From Spirochaetota bacterium (GTDB taxonomy: Bacteria > Spirochaetota > UBA4802 > UB4802), in the NCBI GenBank assembly GCA_029548025.1, contig JAKPOE010000031.1, positions 1 to 31,543 of the forward strand: 31,543 bases of DNA. Reading direction: 5' to 3'. The translations under genes were made by a program, and so were the position numbers. Of the stretch, positions 1-8,619 are shown piece after piece; the first letter of the stretch is position 1; every line of letters starts with the position of its first letter. The notes below the pieces were generated by a model that searched no databases, had not been told where the DNA came from, and saw only the letters and a list, made by a program, of their open reading frames with translations.

Positions 1-332
1 ATATTGCAGTCATTATTGCGTCAAAGCCTCTTTCATACTGGATTGATGTTTTTTCAGCGCTTGATGCATGTGTTGAACCCGTACAAACTCTTGATGAAGC
101 AATTAACAATCCACCGCTATATGATCGTGATATGATTGTCAATGTTACAACCATGAATGGAAAAAAACTTAAACAGATAGCAAATCCCATTAAATTTTCT
201 TCAGACACATATATTGCACAGTATGCCGGCGTTTCGTTAGGCTACAATAATGATGAAATTTTACACGCTATAGGCTATAATGAAAATGAGATACAACAAC
301 TCTATGACAACAAAACAATAACAAAAAAGTAA
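1..332 (+). CDS. CaiB/BaiF (family III) CoA-transferase, C-terminal fragment
   Basis: The frame is open from base 3 to a TAA at 330-332 and enters from the left edge, so only about the last 109 residues are visible. They carry the usual C-terminal signature of family III CoA-transferases and alpha-methylacyl-CoA racemases: a segment reading DACVEPVQTLDEA followed by a 'pplydRDMIV' stretch, then AGVSLGYNNDEIL and the closing GYNENEIQQLYDNKTI helix. The family moves CoA between carboxylic acids or racemizes 2-methylacyl-CoA esters in the cytosol. The catalytic Asp lies in the missing N-terminal part, so substrate and activity cannot be judged. The gene ends 17 bases before miaB on the same strand. 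An internal ATG at 132 is not taken as the start because the frame and homology continue upstream of it. Confidence 0.82.
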   Translation, partial: IAVIIASKPLSYWIDVFSALDACVEPVQTLDEAINNPPLYDRDMIVNVTTMNGKKLKQIANPIKFSSDTYIAQYAGVSLGYNNDEILHAIGYNENEIQQLYDNKTITKK

Positions 333-349
333 GGTTTTAGTATACAACA

Positions 350-1669
350 ATGAAAACCCACAAAACCTTTACCATCATAACATTTGGTTGCCAGATGAAC
401 AAAAGTGATTCTGAACTTATGGAACTATCGCTTTTAAAATCAGGCTTTCATAAAAGTGACAGTTACCATAGTGATATATTTATCTTCAATACCTGTTCGG
501 TACGCAAGCATGCAGAAGACAGGGCGATAGCTCATATAACCGAAACACGCAGCAAATATAAAGATGCCATTATTGCAGTAGCGGGTTGCATGGCACAACG
601 TATCGCTCATGAACTTATAACAGAGTTTGGTGTAAACCTGGTGGTGGGACCTTATCAATCACCAGATATGGGGAACATCATCTCCCGCTATCTTTACAAC
701 AGTGCTATAAATAAGTATATTTCACAAAATGCAGATGATTTTGCATCACGCCTTGATAATGAACTGGCACATCATAGTGATGAGCTGCCATGGCATAAAT
801 GGGTTACTATCTCACATGGATGTGAAAATTATTGTGCGTATTGTATTGTTCCCTATGTGCGGGGTAAGCTTATTTCATTCCCATCACAACAGATTATTGA
901 TTACTGTACGGTATTAATTGACAATGGCATCAGGGAGATTACCCTTTTAGGACAGAATGTCAATCAATATGGGCAGGACTCGGGCGATATTCCATTTTAC
1001 AAACTTCTTGATAAAGTAGCTTCACTCCGTGGACTATACAAGCTTAATTTCATCACCTCACATCCTAAAGATTTTAATGACAACATTTTGCATGTGATGA
1101 ACAACAACCCTGTTATTGCACGAAGTATTCATCTTCCATTGCAAAGTGGTTCGGATGCAATATTGCAGGCAATGAACCGGCAGTACACTATGAAACAGTA
1201 CTTTACAACTATTGATGCCATTCATACTATTGTACCGTACTGTTCTATTTCAACTGATTTGATTGTGGGATTCCCCGGTGAAACCGATAAAGATTTTGAA
1301 ATGACACTGAATGCCGTGAAAACAATGCAATTTGATGAAGCCTTTACCTATAAATATTCTCCCCGTGAAGGCACCAGAGCATATTTACAGCCCGATACTA
1401 TCCCTGACAATGAAAAGCAGAGGCGTCTTGACATTCTCATTACAACAGTACGCGAGGTTTCGCTAAAAAGGCTACACAATCATATTAACTCAACAACCGA
1501 TATGATTGTTGAGCGAATCAGCAAAAAATCGGACAGTGAGGTAATGGGAAAAACTATCTGCAACCACCCTATTATCATCAAGGGCACCATGGATGACATC
1601 GGGAAAAAATATACAGTAACTATCGTATCATTAAAGGGTTCAACGCTGTATGGCGAGCGTACTGCGTAA
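350..1669 (+). CDS. miaB: tRNA-2-methylthio-N6-dimethylallyladenosine synthase MiaB
   Basis: This is a radical-SAM methylthiotransferase that adds the 2-methylthio group to i6A37 of tRNAs reading UNN codons. At 439 residues it is full length. The N-terminal UPF0004 domain has the three cluster cysteines: C14 in TFGCQMN, C49 in FNTCSVR and C80 in AGCMAQR. The radical SAM core carries HGCENYCAYCIVPYVRG with C158, C162 and C165 in the CxxxCxxC pattern. A TRAM-like tail covers about residues 375-439. The ELPW...VTISHGC spacing and the CSVR signature favour MiaB over RimO or MtaB. The upstream ribosome-binding site is weak. Its end overlaps the next gene by 20 bases, which suggests coupled translation with the TPR-SPOR gene and mutS. 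Confidence 0.95.
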   Translation: MKTHKTFTIITFGCQMNKSDSELMELSLLKSGFHKSDSYHSDIFIFNTCSVRKHAEDRAIAHITETRSKYKDAIIAVAGCMAQRIAHELITEFGVNLVVGPYQSPDMGNIISRYLYNSAINKYISQNADDFASRLDNELAHHSDELPWHKWVTISHGCENYCAYCIVPYVRGKLISFPSQQIIDYCTVLIDNGIREITLLGQNVNQYGQDSGDIPFYKLLDKVASLRGLYKLNFITSHPKDFNDNILHVMNNNPVIARSIHLPLQSGSDAILQAMNRQYTMKQYFTTIDAIHTIVPYCSISTDLIVGFPGETDKDFEMTLNAVKTMQFDEAFTYKYSPREGTRAYLQPDTIPDNEKQRRLDILITTVREVSLKRLHNHINSTTDMIVERISKKSDSEVMGKTICNHPIIIKGTMDDIGKKYTVTIVSLKGSTLYGERTA

Positions 1670-2768
1670 CATTATCATTGTATTGTTGTGCACAGTAACT
1701 GTTGCTGCTTCAGAACAATCTGATTATGAAGCCATACAAAAAGCGTTTTCAAGCAACGCCGCATACGCTGATGAGCTTGTAAAAAAATTTTTTACCCATT
1801 ACCCTGAAAGCAAGTATATACCTGATATACGTATGCTGGTGGCTGCATCAAAAAAATCTGTTAATGCCAGTGTAGCCGACTACCAAAAAATTATTCAGCT
1901 CTATCGTTACTATAACAAACGCGATGAGGCTTTCTTTTCATTGTGTCAGCTCTACTATGTTAAGAGCGATTGGATAAATTTGCTTTCAACAAGCAACCGT
2001 GCAATTGCTGAATGTTCCACCAGCAACTATCTCCCGGTTTTTTATCAGTTCAGGGCGATAGCTCATTTTAATTACAGTAACTACGAAAATGGATTATCCG
2101 ACTGTGAAACAATAGCTGAACATACTCATGAAATAAATGCTCTGGGATACGGATTATTTTTAAAAACAGAAATGGAAAAGAACATCACAGGGTATTCCAG
2201 AAAATATATACAGGGCATTACAGAAATTTTACACGGCTATGATAGTACTGCAATTTACCCTTCAGTGGTGTTGCGATTGGGGCAGTACTATGAACAGCAT
2301 AAAATGTATAACCACGCATGGTCAGCCTATCAGTATATTATCAACAATTATCCAAAAGCTCCTGAAGCCGTGACTGCGGCGCTTTATGCTGAACATATAA
2401 AGAGATATAATCCTGTTAGTGTACAGTTTATGCCCGATGAATCAATCATTGCTGATAGCACATCCATTGATATAGCACCGGATGTAAATATACCCGATAG
2501 CAACAATCATACCGTTCACTATGCAATCAACATTGGACCATTGTATAACCTTGCAAAAGCGAAGGAACTTCAGAAATTGATTTTAAAAATTGTTATGCCT
2601 GTACACATAGCACGAAAAACACAATCATTTGAAATATATGCTGGACATTTCAGCACCTTTGATGAATGCATGAATGTAAAAATACAGCTTGCTGAAGAAC
2701 TGGGTATTAATGGCTTTATAATTGAAATGGTCAATCAGGATGGGAAAAACTATATCTATGGGCAATGA
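1650..2768 (+). CDS. Exported TPR-like protein with C-terminal SPOR domain
   Basis: The 372-residue protein begins with a short, weakly charged hydrophobic signal (RNIIIVLLCTVTVAAS, ending near residue 21), so it is probably exported to the periplasm. Residues 25-260 are helical, with tetratricopeptide-like periodicity (pairs such as YPSVVLRLGQYYEQHKMYNHA near 225-245). The C-terminal 85 residues (YAINIGPLYNLAKAKELQ ... FEIYAGHFSTFDECMNVKIQLAEEL) look like a SPOR domain, which in known proteins binds denuded glycan strands at division sites. It overlaps miaB by 20 bases upstream and mutS by 11 bases downstream, so all three are probably on one transcript. A cell-envelope or division role is inferred from the domains. 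The exact function is unknown, and a lipoprotein-type Cys is not clear. Confidence 0.75.
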   Translation: MASVLRNIIIVLLCTVTVAASEQSDYEAIQKAFSSNAAYADELVKKFFTHYPESKYIPDIRMLVAASKKSVNASVADYQKIIQLYRYYNKRDEAFFSLCQLYYVKSDWINLLSTSNRAIAECSTSNYLPVFYQFRAIAHFNYSNYENGLSDCETIAEHTHEINALGYGLFLKTEMEKNITGYSRKYIQGITEILHGYDSTAIYPSVVLRLGQYYEQHKMYNHAWSAYQYIINNYPKAPEAVTAALYAEHIKRYNPVSVQFMPDESIIADSTSIDIAPDVNIPDSNNHTVHYAINIGPLYNLAKAKELQKLILKIVMPVHIARKTQSFEIYAGHFSTFDECMNVKIQLAEELGINGFIIEMVNQDGKNYIYGQ

Positions 2769-5325
2769 TAATGACAAAGAACTTACACCAATGATGCGAC
2801 AGTATCTTGCTATTAAACAAAACTTTAACGATGATATACTGTTTTTTAGATTGGGCGATTTTTATGAAATGTTTTTTGATGATGCAAAAATTGCATCAAA
2901 GATACTGGATATTGCGCTCACTTCGCGGCAGAACGATATTCCCATGTGTGGGGTGCCATATCATGCTGCGGATAGCTACATTGCCCGTCTTATAAAAGCA
3001 GGATATAAGGTTGCCATTTGCGAACAAATGGAACCGCCTTCATCAAGCACCATTGTTAAACGTGAGGTTATACGAGTAGTTACGCCAGGTACTGTTGTTG
3101 AAAGCAACCTCATCACTTCGGATGAAAATAATTTTTTAGGTTCGATAGTTATTGTCAATAATACTGTGTGCGCTGGATTTGTGGATGTCTCAACCGGAGA
3201 CTTTTTCATAACAACCGCTGATTATAGCAATGAATTTATTTGCACCGAGATAACCCGTTTTTATCCGAAAGAGATGCTGCTGTATGCACCACAGCAGCAG
3301 ATGAACTATTTAAAAGAATTGCTGAAACAGCAGGATATTACATTAGCTTCTATCAATGAATGGTATTATGATACTGAATACCTGACCAACATCATAACCG
3401 ACATATATCGACTAACTAATATCAAAGGATTAAACCTTGGCACCATAGAGATTTTGACTGTTGGTTCGCTTTTACATTATTTAAAGGATACGCATAAAAG
3501 CGCTCTGTCCCACCTTAAATTTCCAAAGAATCTAAGCCGCAGTGATTTTATGGTGCTTGACCATCAGACTATCAATAATTTAGAGATACTAAAAAGTCAG
3601 GATGGTTCAAGATTGCATTCACTTTTTGGTGTGCTTAATTACACACAAACAGCAATGGGAAAACGCGCGTTAGAACGTGCGCTGCTCTATCCATTACTTG
3701 ATAAAAAAGCTATCGAAAGCCGCTATGATATTATTTCATATTTTATAAACAACATACACCTTTTAAAAGAAATCCAGGATGTTCTTTCATCAATTCATGA
3801 CATGGAACGTCTGCTATCGCGTTTTACTTTAAAAAAATATTATAACCGCGATTTCATTGCTTTACAGCAATCCATCGAGGCAGCAATATCAATCTATACT
3901 ATTATCGGGCAACACCCTGATGCATTGTTTAATATGCTTGGCAGCATAAGCCCCCATGTACAGGAACTATCGGCCACCATTAAAAATACTATCGTTGATA
4001 ATCCTCCCCTTTCTTCCGAGCATGGCAGGGTTATTAAAGAAGGGGTTAACGCAGAACTGGACAGATTATATGCGTTAAAAATTGACGCAAAGAAGTGGCT
4101 ATTGCAATACCAGGAAGATGAAAAAAAACGTCTTGATATCTCAACACTGAAAGTACGCTATAATAAGGTCATTGGCTATTTTATTGAAGTAAGCAAGGGG
4201 CAAACATCAAAAGTCCCCGATGATTATTTCAGAAAGCAAACGCTTATCAACGCCGAACGATATACAACGCAAACCCTGCAGAAGTTTGAAACAGATGTTT
4301 TGCAGTCAACTGATAGCATACTGAACATTGAAAATGATATAGTAAACTCTTTAACTAACCGTATTGTTGAACTGAAAAATCATATTCAGGACTTAGCGTA
4401 TAACATTGGAATAGTAGATTTGTTTTGTTCATTGGCACAGGCTGCATATCACAATAACTATACACGCCCAGCATTAAATGACGAAGGAATTATTGCTATT
4501 ATAAATGGAAGGCATCCGGTTGTAGAAAAGTTTTACATAAAAGAACCATTTGTGCCCAATGACATTTTTCTGGATAACACCGACAATGTTATTGCTATTA
4601 TAACAGGACCCAACATGTCGGGTAAATCCACTTATATCCGCATGGCGGCCATCATTCAGCTTATGGCACAGATTGGTTCGTTTATTCCAGCACAATCCGG
4701 AAATTGCTGCATAACTGACCGCATTTTTACCCGCATTGGCGCATCGGATAATATTTCGCGAGGTGAATCAACATTTTTAGTAGAGATGAATGAAACCGCT
4801 ATTATTCTTAACAACGCTACCGATAAAAGTTTGATCATTATGGATGAGATAGGACGTGGAACAAGCACGTACGATGGCATGGCGATTGCGTGGGCGGTTG
4901 TGGAATATATTGCAAATTATATAAAAGCAAAAACACTATTTGCAACTCACTATCATGAACTCACAACGATTAAAAAAAAGGGAATTGTAAACTATACCGT
5001 CATGGTTAAAGAATCCATCAATGAGGTGCAGTTTTTGCATAAGCTGATACCGGGTGCTGCTGATAAATCGTATGGCATTCATGTAGCTAAACTTGCAGGT
5101 ATACCAAAAACAGTAACCATAAAAGCTGACAAAATTTTAGATAAATTAGAGAAATCATCACGGGTTGAATTATTAGCAAAAATGCCTGATAATGAAGATC
5201 AGCTTGAGATATTTCAGGCAACTCATCATCGATTGATACAGGCTTTAAATGAAATAAACATTGAAAACCTTACACCACTTGATGCACTGAATGAAATTGC
5301 ACGCCTTAAACGGCTTATTGAATAA
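2758..5325 (+). CDS. mutS: DNA mismatch repair protein MutS
   Basis: The 855-residue protein recognizes mismatched DNA and licenses MutL. The N-terminal mismatch-binding domain contains the Phe-x-Glu wedge (GDFYEMFF; F35 and E37). The ATPase domain has Walker A GPNMSGKST at 617-625 and the Walker B/signature region MDEIGRGTSTYDGMA from about 695. The chosen start is the ATG at 2758, because MGNDNDKELTPMMRQYLAIK aligns with the usual MutS N-terminus. In-frame ATGs at 2722 and 2740 would add residues that only reflect overlap with the SPOR gene. It overlaps that gene by 11 bases, and the nearest Shine-Dalgarno-like bases (AGGATGGG, from 2737) are rather distant, so translation is probably coupled. 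It converges on the gene ending at 5344. No mutL is present in this window. Confidence 0.96.
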   Translation: MGNDNDKELTPMMRQYLAIKQNFNDDILFFRLGDFYEMFFDDAKIASKILDIALTSRQNDIPMCGVPYHAADSYIARLIKAGYKVAICEQMEPPSSSTIVKREVIRVVTPGTVVESNLITSDENNFLGSIVIVNNTVCAGFVDVSTGDFFITTADYSNEFICTEITRFYPKEMLLYAPQQQMNYLKELLKQQDITLASINEWYYDTEYLTNIITDIYRLTNIKGLNLGTIEILTVGSLLHYLKDTHKSALSHLKFPKNLSRSDFMVLDHQTINNLEILKSQDGSRLHSLFGVLNYTQTAMGKRALERALLYPLLDKKAIESRYDIISYFINNIHLLKEIQDVLSSIHDMERLLSRFTLKKYYNRDFIALQQSIEAAISIYTIIGQHPDALFNMLGSISPHVQELSATIKNTIVDNPPLSSEHGRVIKEGVNAELDRLYALKIDAKKWLLQYQEDEKKRLDISTLKVRYNKVIGYFIEVSKGQTSKVPDDYFRKQTLINAERYTTQTLQKFETDVLQSTDSILNIENDIVNSLTNRIVELKNHIQDLAYNIGIVDLFCSLAQAAYHNNYTRPALNDEGIIAIINGRHPVVEKFYIKEPFVPNDIFLDNTDNVIAIITGPNMSGKSTYIRMAAIIQLMAQIGSFIPAQSGNCCITDRIFTRIGASDNISRGESTFLVEMNETAIILNNATDKSLIIMDEIGRGTSTYDGMAIAWAVVEYIANYIKAKTLFATHYHELTTIKKKGIVNYTVMVKESINEVQFLHKLIPGAADKSYGIHVAKLAGIPKTVTIKADKILDKLEKSSRVELLAKMPDNEDQLEIFQATHHRLIQALNEINIENLTPLDALNEIARLKRLIE

Positions 5326-5343
5326 ACGCCAGCAAGCTTGTTT

Positions 5344-5931
5344 TCATTGAGTCATTTCATCCCACCAATCAAATTCATCGGGGAATTTTTTGTAGTTTTT
5401 TTCAAACCAATCAAACATTTTATTATCGTAGAATCCACCTTTATTAAAGCGATGTTCAAATTCCGAAAAGGTCATATTCATCCTGATTGCCAGTATATAA
5501 TTTCGTGCGCCTATGTTATCATTAGGATTTGACCTCAATAGTTTCCTTAACAAATCTAATGCGCTGTCTATCTCACCTTTATCCCATAGGTCAATTGCCT
5601 TAGTCAAAATAGTTCTAATGATATGCCGATTTTCTAACCATCCCCATTCCAGTACTTCAGGCCAGTTGCCCTTATCATCAACTATTAATTGTATAGCGCG
5701 TTCATAAGCCGTATTCAGTATGGTATCAGCTTGCGATATCTTTCCTTCATTTAAAAGAATATCATAAAGAAATAAATAGGTATCAAAATAATCAGGATCT
5801 TTTTCTATCAGCTTCTTTACTTTAGTAGTTATGGATTTAGCATTGCGTCCATCATACTCTTCACACAGATCATAATAAGCATCTACCACATGATGGTCTT
5901 TGTCCCTAAATCTTTTCTTTTGTTTGGGCAT
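5344..5931 (-). CDS. Tetratricopeptide-like cytosolic protein, function unknown
   Basis: The 195-residue protein has no signal peptide. It starts with a basic stretch (MPKQKKRFRDKDHHVVDAYYD) and continues as helical hairpins resembling TPR units: PDYFDTYLFLYDILLNEGKISQADTI near 45-70, and a classic 'KGEIDSALDLLRKLLRSNPNDNIGARNYIL' type unit near 120-150. The C-terminus is rich in Phe, Trp and Asp. The ATG at 5931 is preferred over a GTG three codons upstream, because ACCTCC at 5939-5944 (GGAGGT on the coding strand) lies 7 bases before it and overlaps the GTG. It converges with mutS (18-base gap, no obvious terminator). The inverted repeat at 6015-6093 separates it from slipin. I do not recognise a specific family. 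Confidence 0.72.
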   Translation of the reverse strand: MPKQKKRFRDKDHHVVDAYYDLCEEYDGRNAKSITTKVKKLIEKDPDYFDTYLFLYDILLNEGKISQADTILNTAYERAIQLIVDDKGNWPEVLEWGWLENRHIIRTILTKAIDLWDKGEIDSALDLLRKLLRSNPNDNIGARNYILAIRMNMTFSEFEHRFNKGGFYDNKMFDWFEKNYKKFPDEFDWWDEMTQ

Positions 5932-5938
5932 AGAAATC

Positions 5939-5944
5939 ACCTCC
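5939..5944 (-). promoter_or_regulatory. Strong Shine-Dalgarno of the TPR-like gene
   Basis: On the minus strand the bases read GGAGGT followed by 7 bases and then ATG at 5931. The perfect match and spacing decide the start. An in-frame GTG at 5940 overlaps the site and is not a sensible initiation codon. Confidence 0.75.
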
Positions 5945-6014
5945 CATGAAAACAGATTTATTTACTTCAACCACCTGCCTCTCTGTTACGTAAAGCAAGG
6001 TAAGTTTTTAACAT

Positions 6015-6093
6015 TGTCGTTCTGAGGGACGTAGTCCTGAAGAATCCATTTGTTCACAAAACGGCGAGATTCTTCACTTTGCCCAGAATGACA
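6015..6093. repeat. Imperfect inverted repeat, REP/MITE-like intergenic element
   Basis: The left arm (6015-6047) begins TGTCGTTCTGAG and ends TGAAGAATCC. The right arm (6066-6093) read on the other strand begins TGTCATTCTGGG and ends TGAAGAATCTC. The outer about 12 and inner about 10 bases pair well, the middle differs (GGACGTAGTCC, itself palindromic, against GCAAAG), and 18 bases separate the arms. The 'TGTCATTCTGAG...GAAGAATCT' type of word is familiar as a dispersed intergenic repeat in many environmental bacterial genomes. It lies between slipin (ends 6166) and the TPR-like gene (starts 5931), both on the minus strand, so it could also shape the 3' end of the nfeD-slipin transcript. No transposase is present. 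Confidence 0.7.
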
Positions 6094-6165
6094 TACCTAT
6101 ACATCCTCATCCCATATGGGTGGCAGCACACCGGTCATGAGCAATTCACAATAACTATACCATTA

Positions 6166-6930
6166 CTACAATTTCTTTTTATGTGCAAGAAAAGGTTCAA
6201 CCAAATCAATTGGTATTGGGAACAGCGTTGTGGAATTACGTTCTGTAGCCACCTCACGCAAGGTCTGTAGATACCGTAATTGCAGGGCTATTGGATGTGG
6301 TTCCATAAGCTTGGCTGCTTCTACCATTTTTGATGCGGCCTGGAACTCCCCTTCTGCGTTGATAATCTTAGCTCTTCGCTCACGCTCAGCTTCAGCCTGT
6401 TTTGCCATAGCACGCTGCATCTCTTGAGGCAGATCAACATGCTTAATTTCTACTGTTGTAACCTTAATACCCCATGGATCAGTCTGCTGATCAAGAATCT
6501 TCTGCAATTCATGATTAATGCGTTCCCTATCTGATAACAGGTCATCCAGTTCAACCATACCCAGAATGCTTCGTAATGTTGTTTGCGCCAGTTGTGATGT
6601 GGCATACAGATAATCTTCCACCTCGGTAATAGCTTTATTAGGATCTATCACCCTGAAATATACCACTGCGTTGACCTTGATTGATACATTATCCCTCGTA
6701 ATAACATCCTGCGGTGGGACATCCATTGCAACTGTTCTAAGGCTTACCCGTAGCATTTTATCAACAAATGGTATAATGATAACAAGCCCCGGACCTTTAG
6801 GCCCTGTTGGTGGAGTTAACAGCCTCCCCAATCTAAAGACAACGGCTCTTTCGTATTCCCTGATAATCTTGATTGAGGCAACTACCAGTAGAACCAGAAG
6901 TAATATAAGGGTAGGTAATGCTTGAAACAT
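6166..6930 (-). CDS. Slipin / stomatin-like SPFH (band 7) membrane protein
   Basis: The 254-residue protein has one N-terminal membrane segment ([16 protein letters not shown], residues 5-20). The classic prohibitin-homology domain follows: [16 protein letters not shown], then [46 protein letters not shown], and [24 protein letters not shown] charged coiled-coil segment ([25 protein letters not shown]) precedes a hydrophobic C-terminal patch ([14 protein letters not shown]). Slipins form membrane-associated oligomers. In Pyrococcus the NfeD-type protease PH1510 cleaves the partner stomatin near a C-terminal hydrophobic patch. The coding-strand AGGAGGT at 6936-6942 lies a few bases before the ATG. 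It lies 125 bases downstream of nfeD on the same strand, which supports the protease-substrate pairing. Confidence 0.93.
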   Translation of the reverse strand: MFQALPTLILLLVLLVVASIKIIREYERAVVFRLGRLLTPPTGPKGPGLVIIIPFVDKMLRVSLRTVAMDVPPQDVITRDNVSIKVNAVVYFRVIDPNKAITEVEDYLYATSQLAQTTLRSILGMVELDDLLSDRERINHELQKILDQQTDPWGIKVTTVEIKHVDLPQEMQRAMAKQAEAERERRAKIINAEGEFQAASKMVEAAKLMEPHPIALQLRYLQTLREVATERNSTTLFPIPIDLVEPFLAHKKKL

Positions 6931-7055
6931 AACTTACCTCCTGATGTAGAATGTTGTGTAGGTACTATCGCTAAAACTTTTTTATAAATCGTTTGTACTA
7001 AAAAAATAATAGGTAAATATAAAAAAACTATTATGATACATCATGATGAACCTTA

Positions 7056-8375
7056 CTACTGGGATCTAATTCTTTGTTCCCCGGATACTTTCTCTACATA
7101 CAATGTCAACCCGTCAACTCTTTTAACAATAATTTCATCACCCTTCTTTACTGGAACATCACAATATGCATTCCACAATTCGCCATGAATCTGAACAGCA
7201 CCCCTACCGGTAAAATCAAGAGTTGCATATCCCTTTTCACCCAGCATACCTTCAATTCCGGTCACCGCTTTTTTTGTATGTACCTTTATTACAGCACGCA
7301 CAACAATAAAGATAAACAACAGTAAAACAATGAGTACAGTAAAAACCGATGTTAACGGTATCTGTCCCCCTGGTAAAGGTGAATCAAACAGTATCATTGA
7401 GCCCAATATAAACGAGATAATACCCCCCAATGTCAGTAACCCATAACTTGTAAATTTTAATTCCAGTATAAATAATACAATAGCTAATATAATTAGTGTT
7501 AGTCCAGCAAAATTTATGGGCAACACTTTAACTGCTAATAAAAATAAAAAGAATGCAACAGCTCCAATGGCACCAGGAACTATCATACCAGGGTTTTTTA
7601 ATTCAAATCCAATACCAACCACAGCAATAATAAACAGGAAAAAAACCATCTGGGGATCGGCAAAGTAATTAAGGACTCTTTCCTTCCAGTTCATGGTATA
7701 TTGAACCTGTTGTATATTGTGTGTATGCAACCTTATAAATTTATCTTTTATTTTTACTGATTTGTTATCAATTTTTTTCAAAAGATCATCAATATCATTA
7801 GCTACAATATCTATCACTCCCAGCCGTAACGCTTCATTATTGGTACTGGAAATTGCTTCCCGTACTGCTTTTTCTACCCATGCAATATTACGGTTCCGTA
7901 ATTGTGCTAAACTCCTGGCATAGGCAACAGTATCGTTAAGAACCTTTTTTTCCATAATTCCATCAGATTTTTGATCCTGACTGAAGTTTAAAAACGGACT
8001 GACTGGATGCATGGCACCAATTTCAGTGCCTGGCGACATCGCTGCTATGTGAGCAGATATCATGATAAAACCACCTGCCGAGGCAGCCTGTGCTCCTTTA
8101 GGATAGGTATAAACAATAACAGGTATCTGTGAATCTAATATTGCTTTTATAATATCACGCATGGCATTTAAGAGTCCACCCGGCGTGTCCATTACCATTA
8201 CAACAAATTGCATATTATCCTGATTGGCTTTTTTTATTGAATTAACTATATAATCCGCTACAACTGGATTTACCGAACCATTCAGTTCAATAAGTGCATA
8301 CTTTTCATCTGCAAAAACAAATTGTGTCAATAGCACCACACCAAGCAATGCAATGATAAGCGATCGTATCTTCAT
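7056..8375 (-). CDS. NfeD-family membrane-bound ClpP-class serine protease
   Basis: The 439-residue protein has an N-terminal signal (IIALLGVVLLTQFVFA, cleaved near residue 22). Its ClpP/crotonase-like periplasmic domain carries DTPGG at 63-67, the nucleophile Ser99 in AASAGGF and the likely general base Lys144 in EKKVLND, the Ser/Lys dyad arrangement known from PH1510. Residues about 230-375 hold four or five membrane segments (VFFLFIIAVVGIGFEL, GAVAFFLFLLAVKVLPINFA, LIILAIVLFILEL, VFTVLIVLLLFIFIVV). The final 65 residues match the soluble NfeD beta-barrel (MLGEKGYATLDFTGRGAVQIHGELWNAY). This is the full-length form, with both protease and NfeD domains. GAGG lies 8 bases before the ATG. The gene is divergent from the HEAT-repeat gene and precedes slipin. 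Confidence 0.93.
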   Translation of the reverse strand: MKIRSLIIALLGVVLLTQFVFADEKYALIELNGSVNPVVADYIVNSIKKANQDNMQFVVMVMDTPGGLLNAMRDIIKAILDSQIPVIVYTYPKGAQAASAGGFIMISAHIAAMSPGTEIGAMHPVSPFLNFSQDQKSDGIMEKKVLNDTVAYARSLAQLRNRNIAWVEKAVREAISSTNNEALRLGVIDIVANDIDDLLKKIDNKSVKIKDKFIRLHTHNIQQVQYTMNWKERVLNYFADPQMVFFLFIIAVVGIGFELKNPGMIVPGAIGAVAFFLFLLAVKVLPINFAGLTLIILAIVLFILELKFTSYGLLTLGGIISFILGSMILFDSPLPGGQIPLTSVFTVLIVLLLFIFIVVRAVIKVHTKKAVTGIEGMLGEKGYATLDFTGRGAVQIHGELWNAYCDVPVKKGDEIIVKRVDGLTLYVEKVSGEQRIRSQ

Positions 8376-8619
8376 TTTTAAAACCTCAATAATTTATTGT
8401 AATAGTATACAGTATACAATATTTTATGCAACAGTCAAGATAATAAATAAAAAGAATTGCAATAGTATAACCGATAGTTATTATTGAGATATCTTAATTT
8501 TTTTTATATGACAAACAGTAACATATTGAAAAAGCTTTATCAATCGTATACCCACATGATGATTAACAATGCGAGTTTACGATGACACATTATATTTTAA
8601 CCATGGAACATTATACAAT

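Noticed and set aside
6961..7055. Separate promoter or small RNA between nfeD and slipin
   Set aside because: The gap is AT-rich with poly-A tracts and one copy of the dispersed word, but no convincing -35/-10 pair or structured RNA could be identified.
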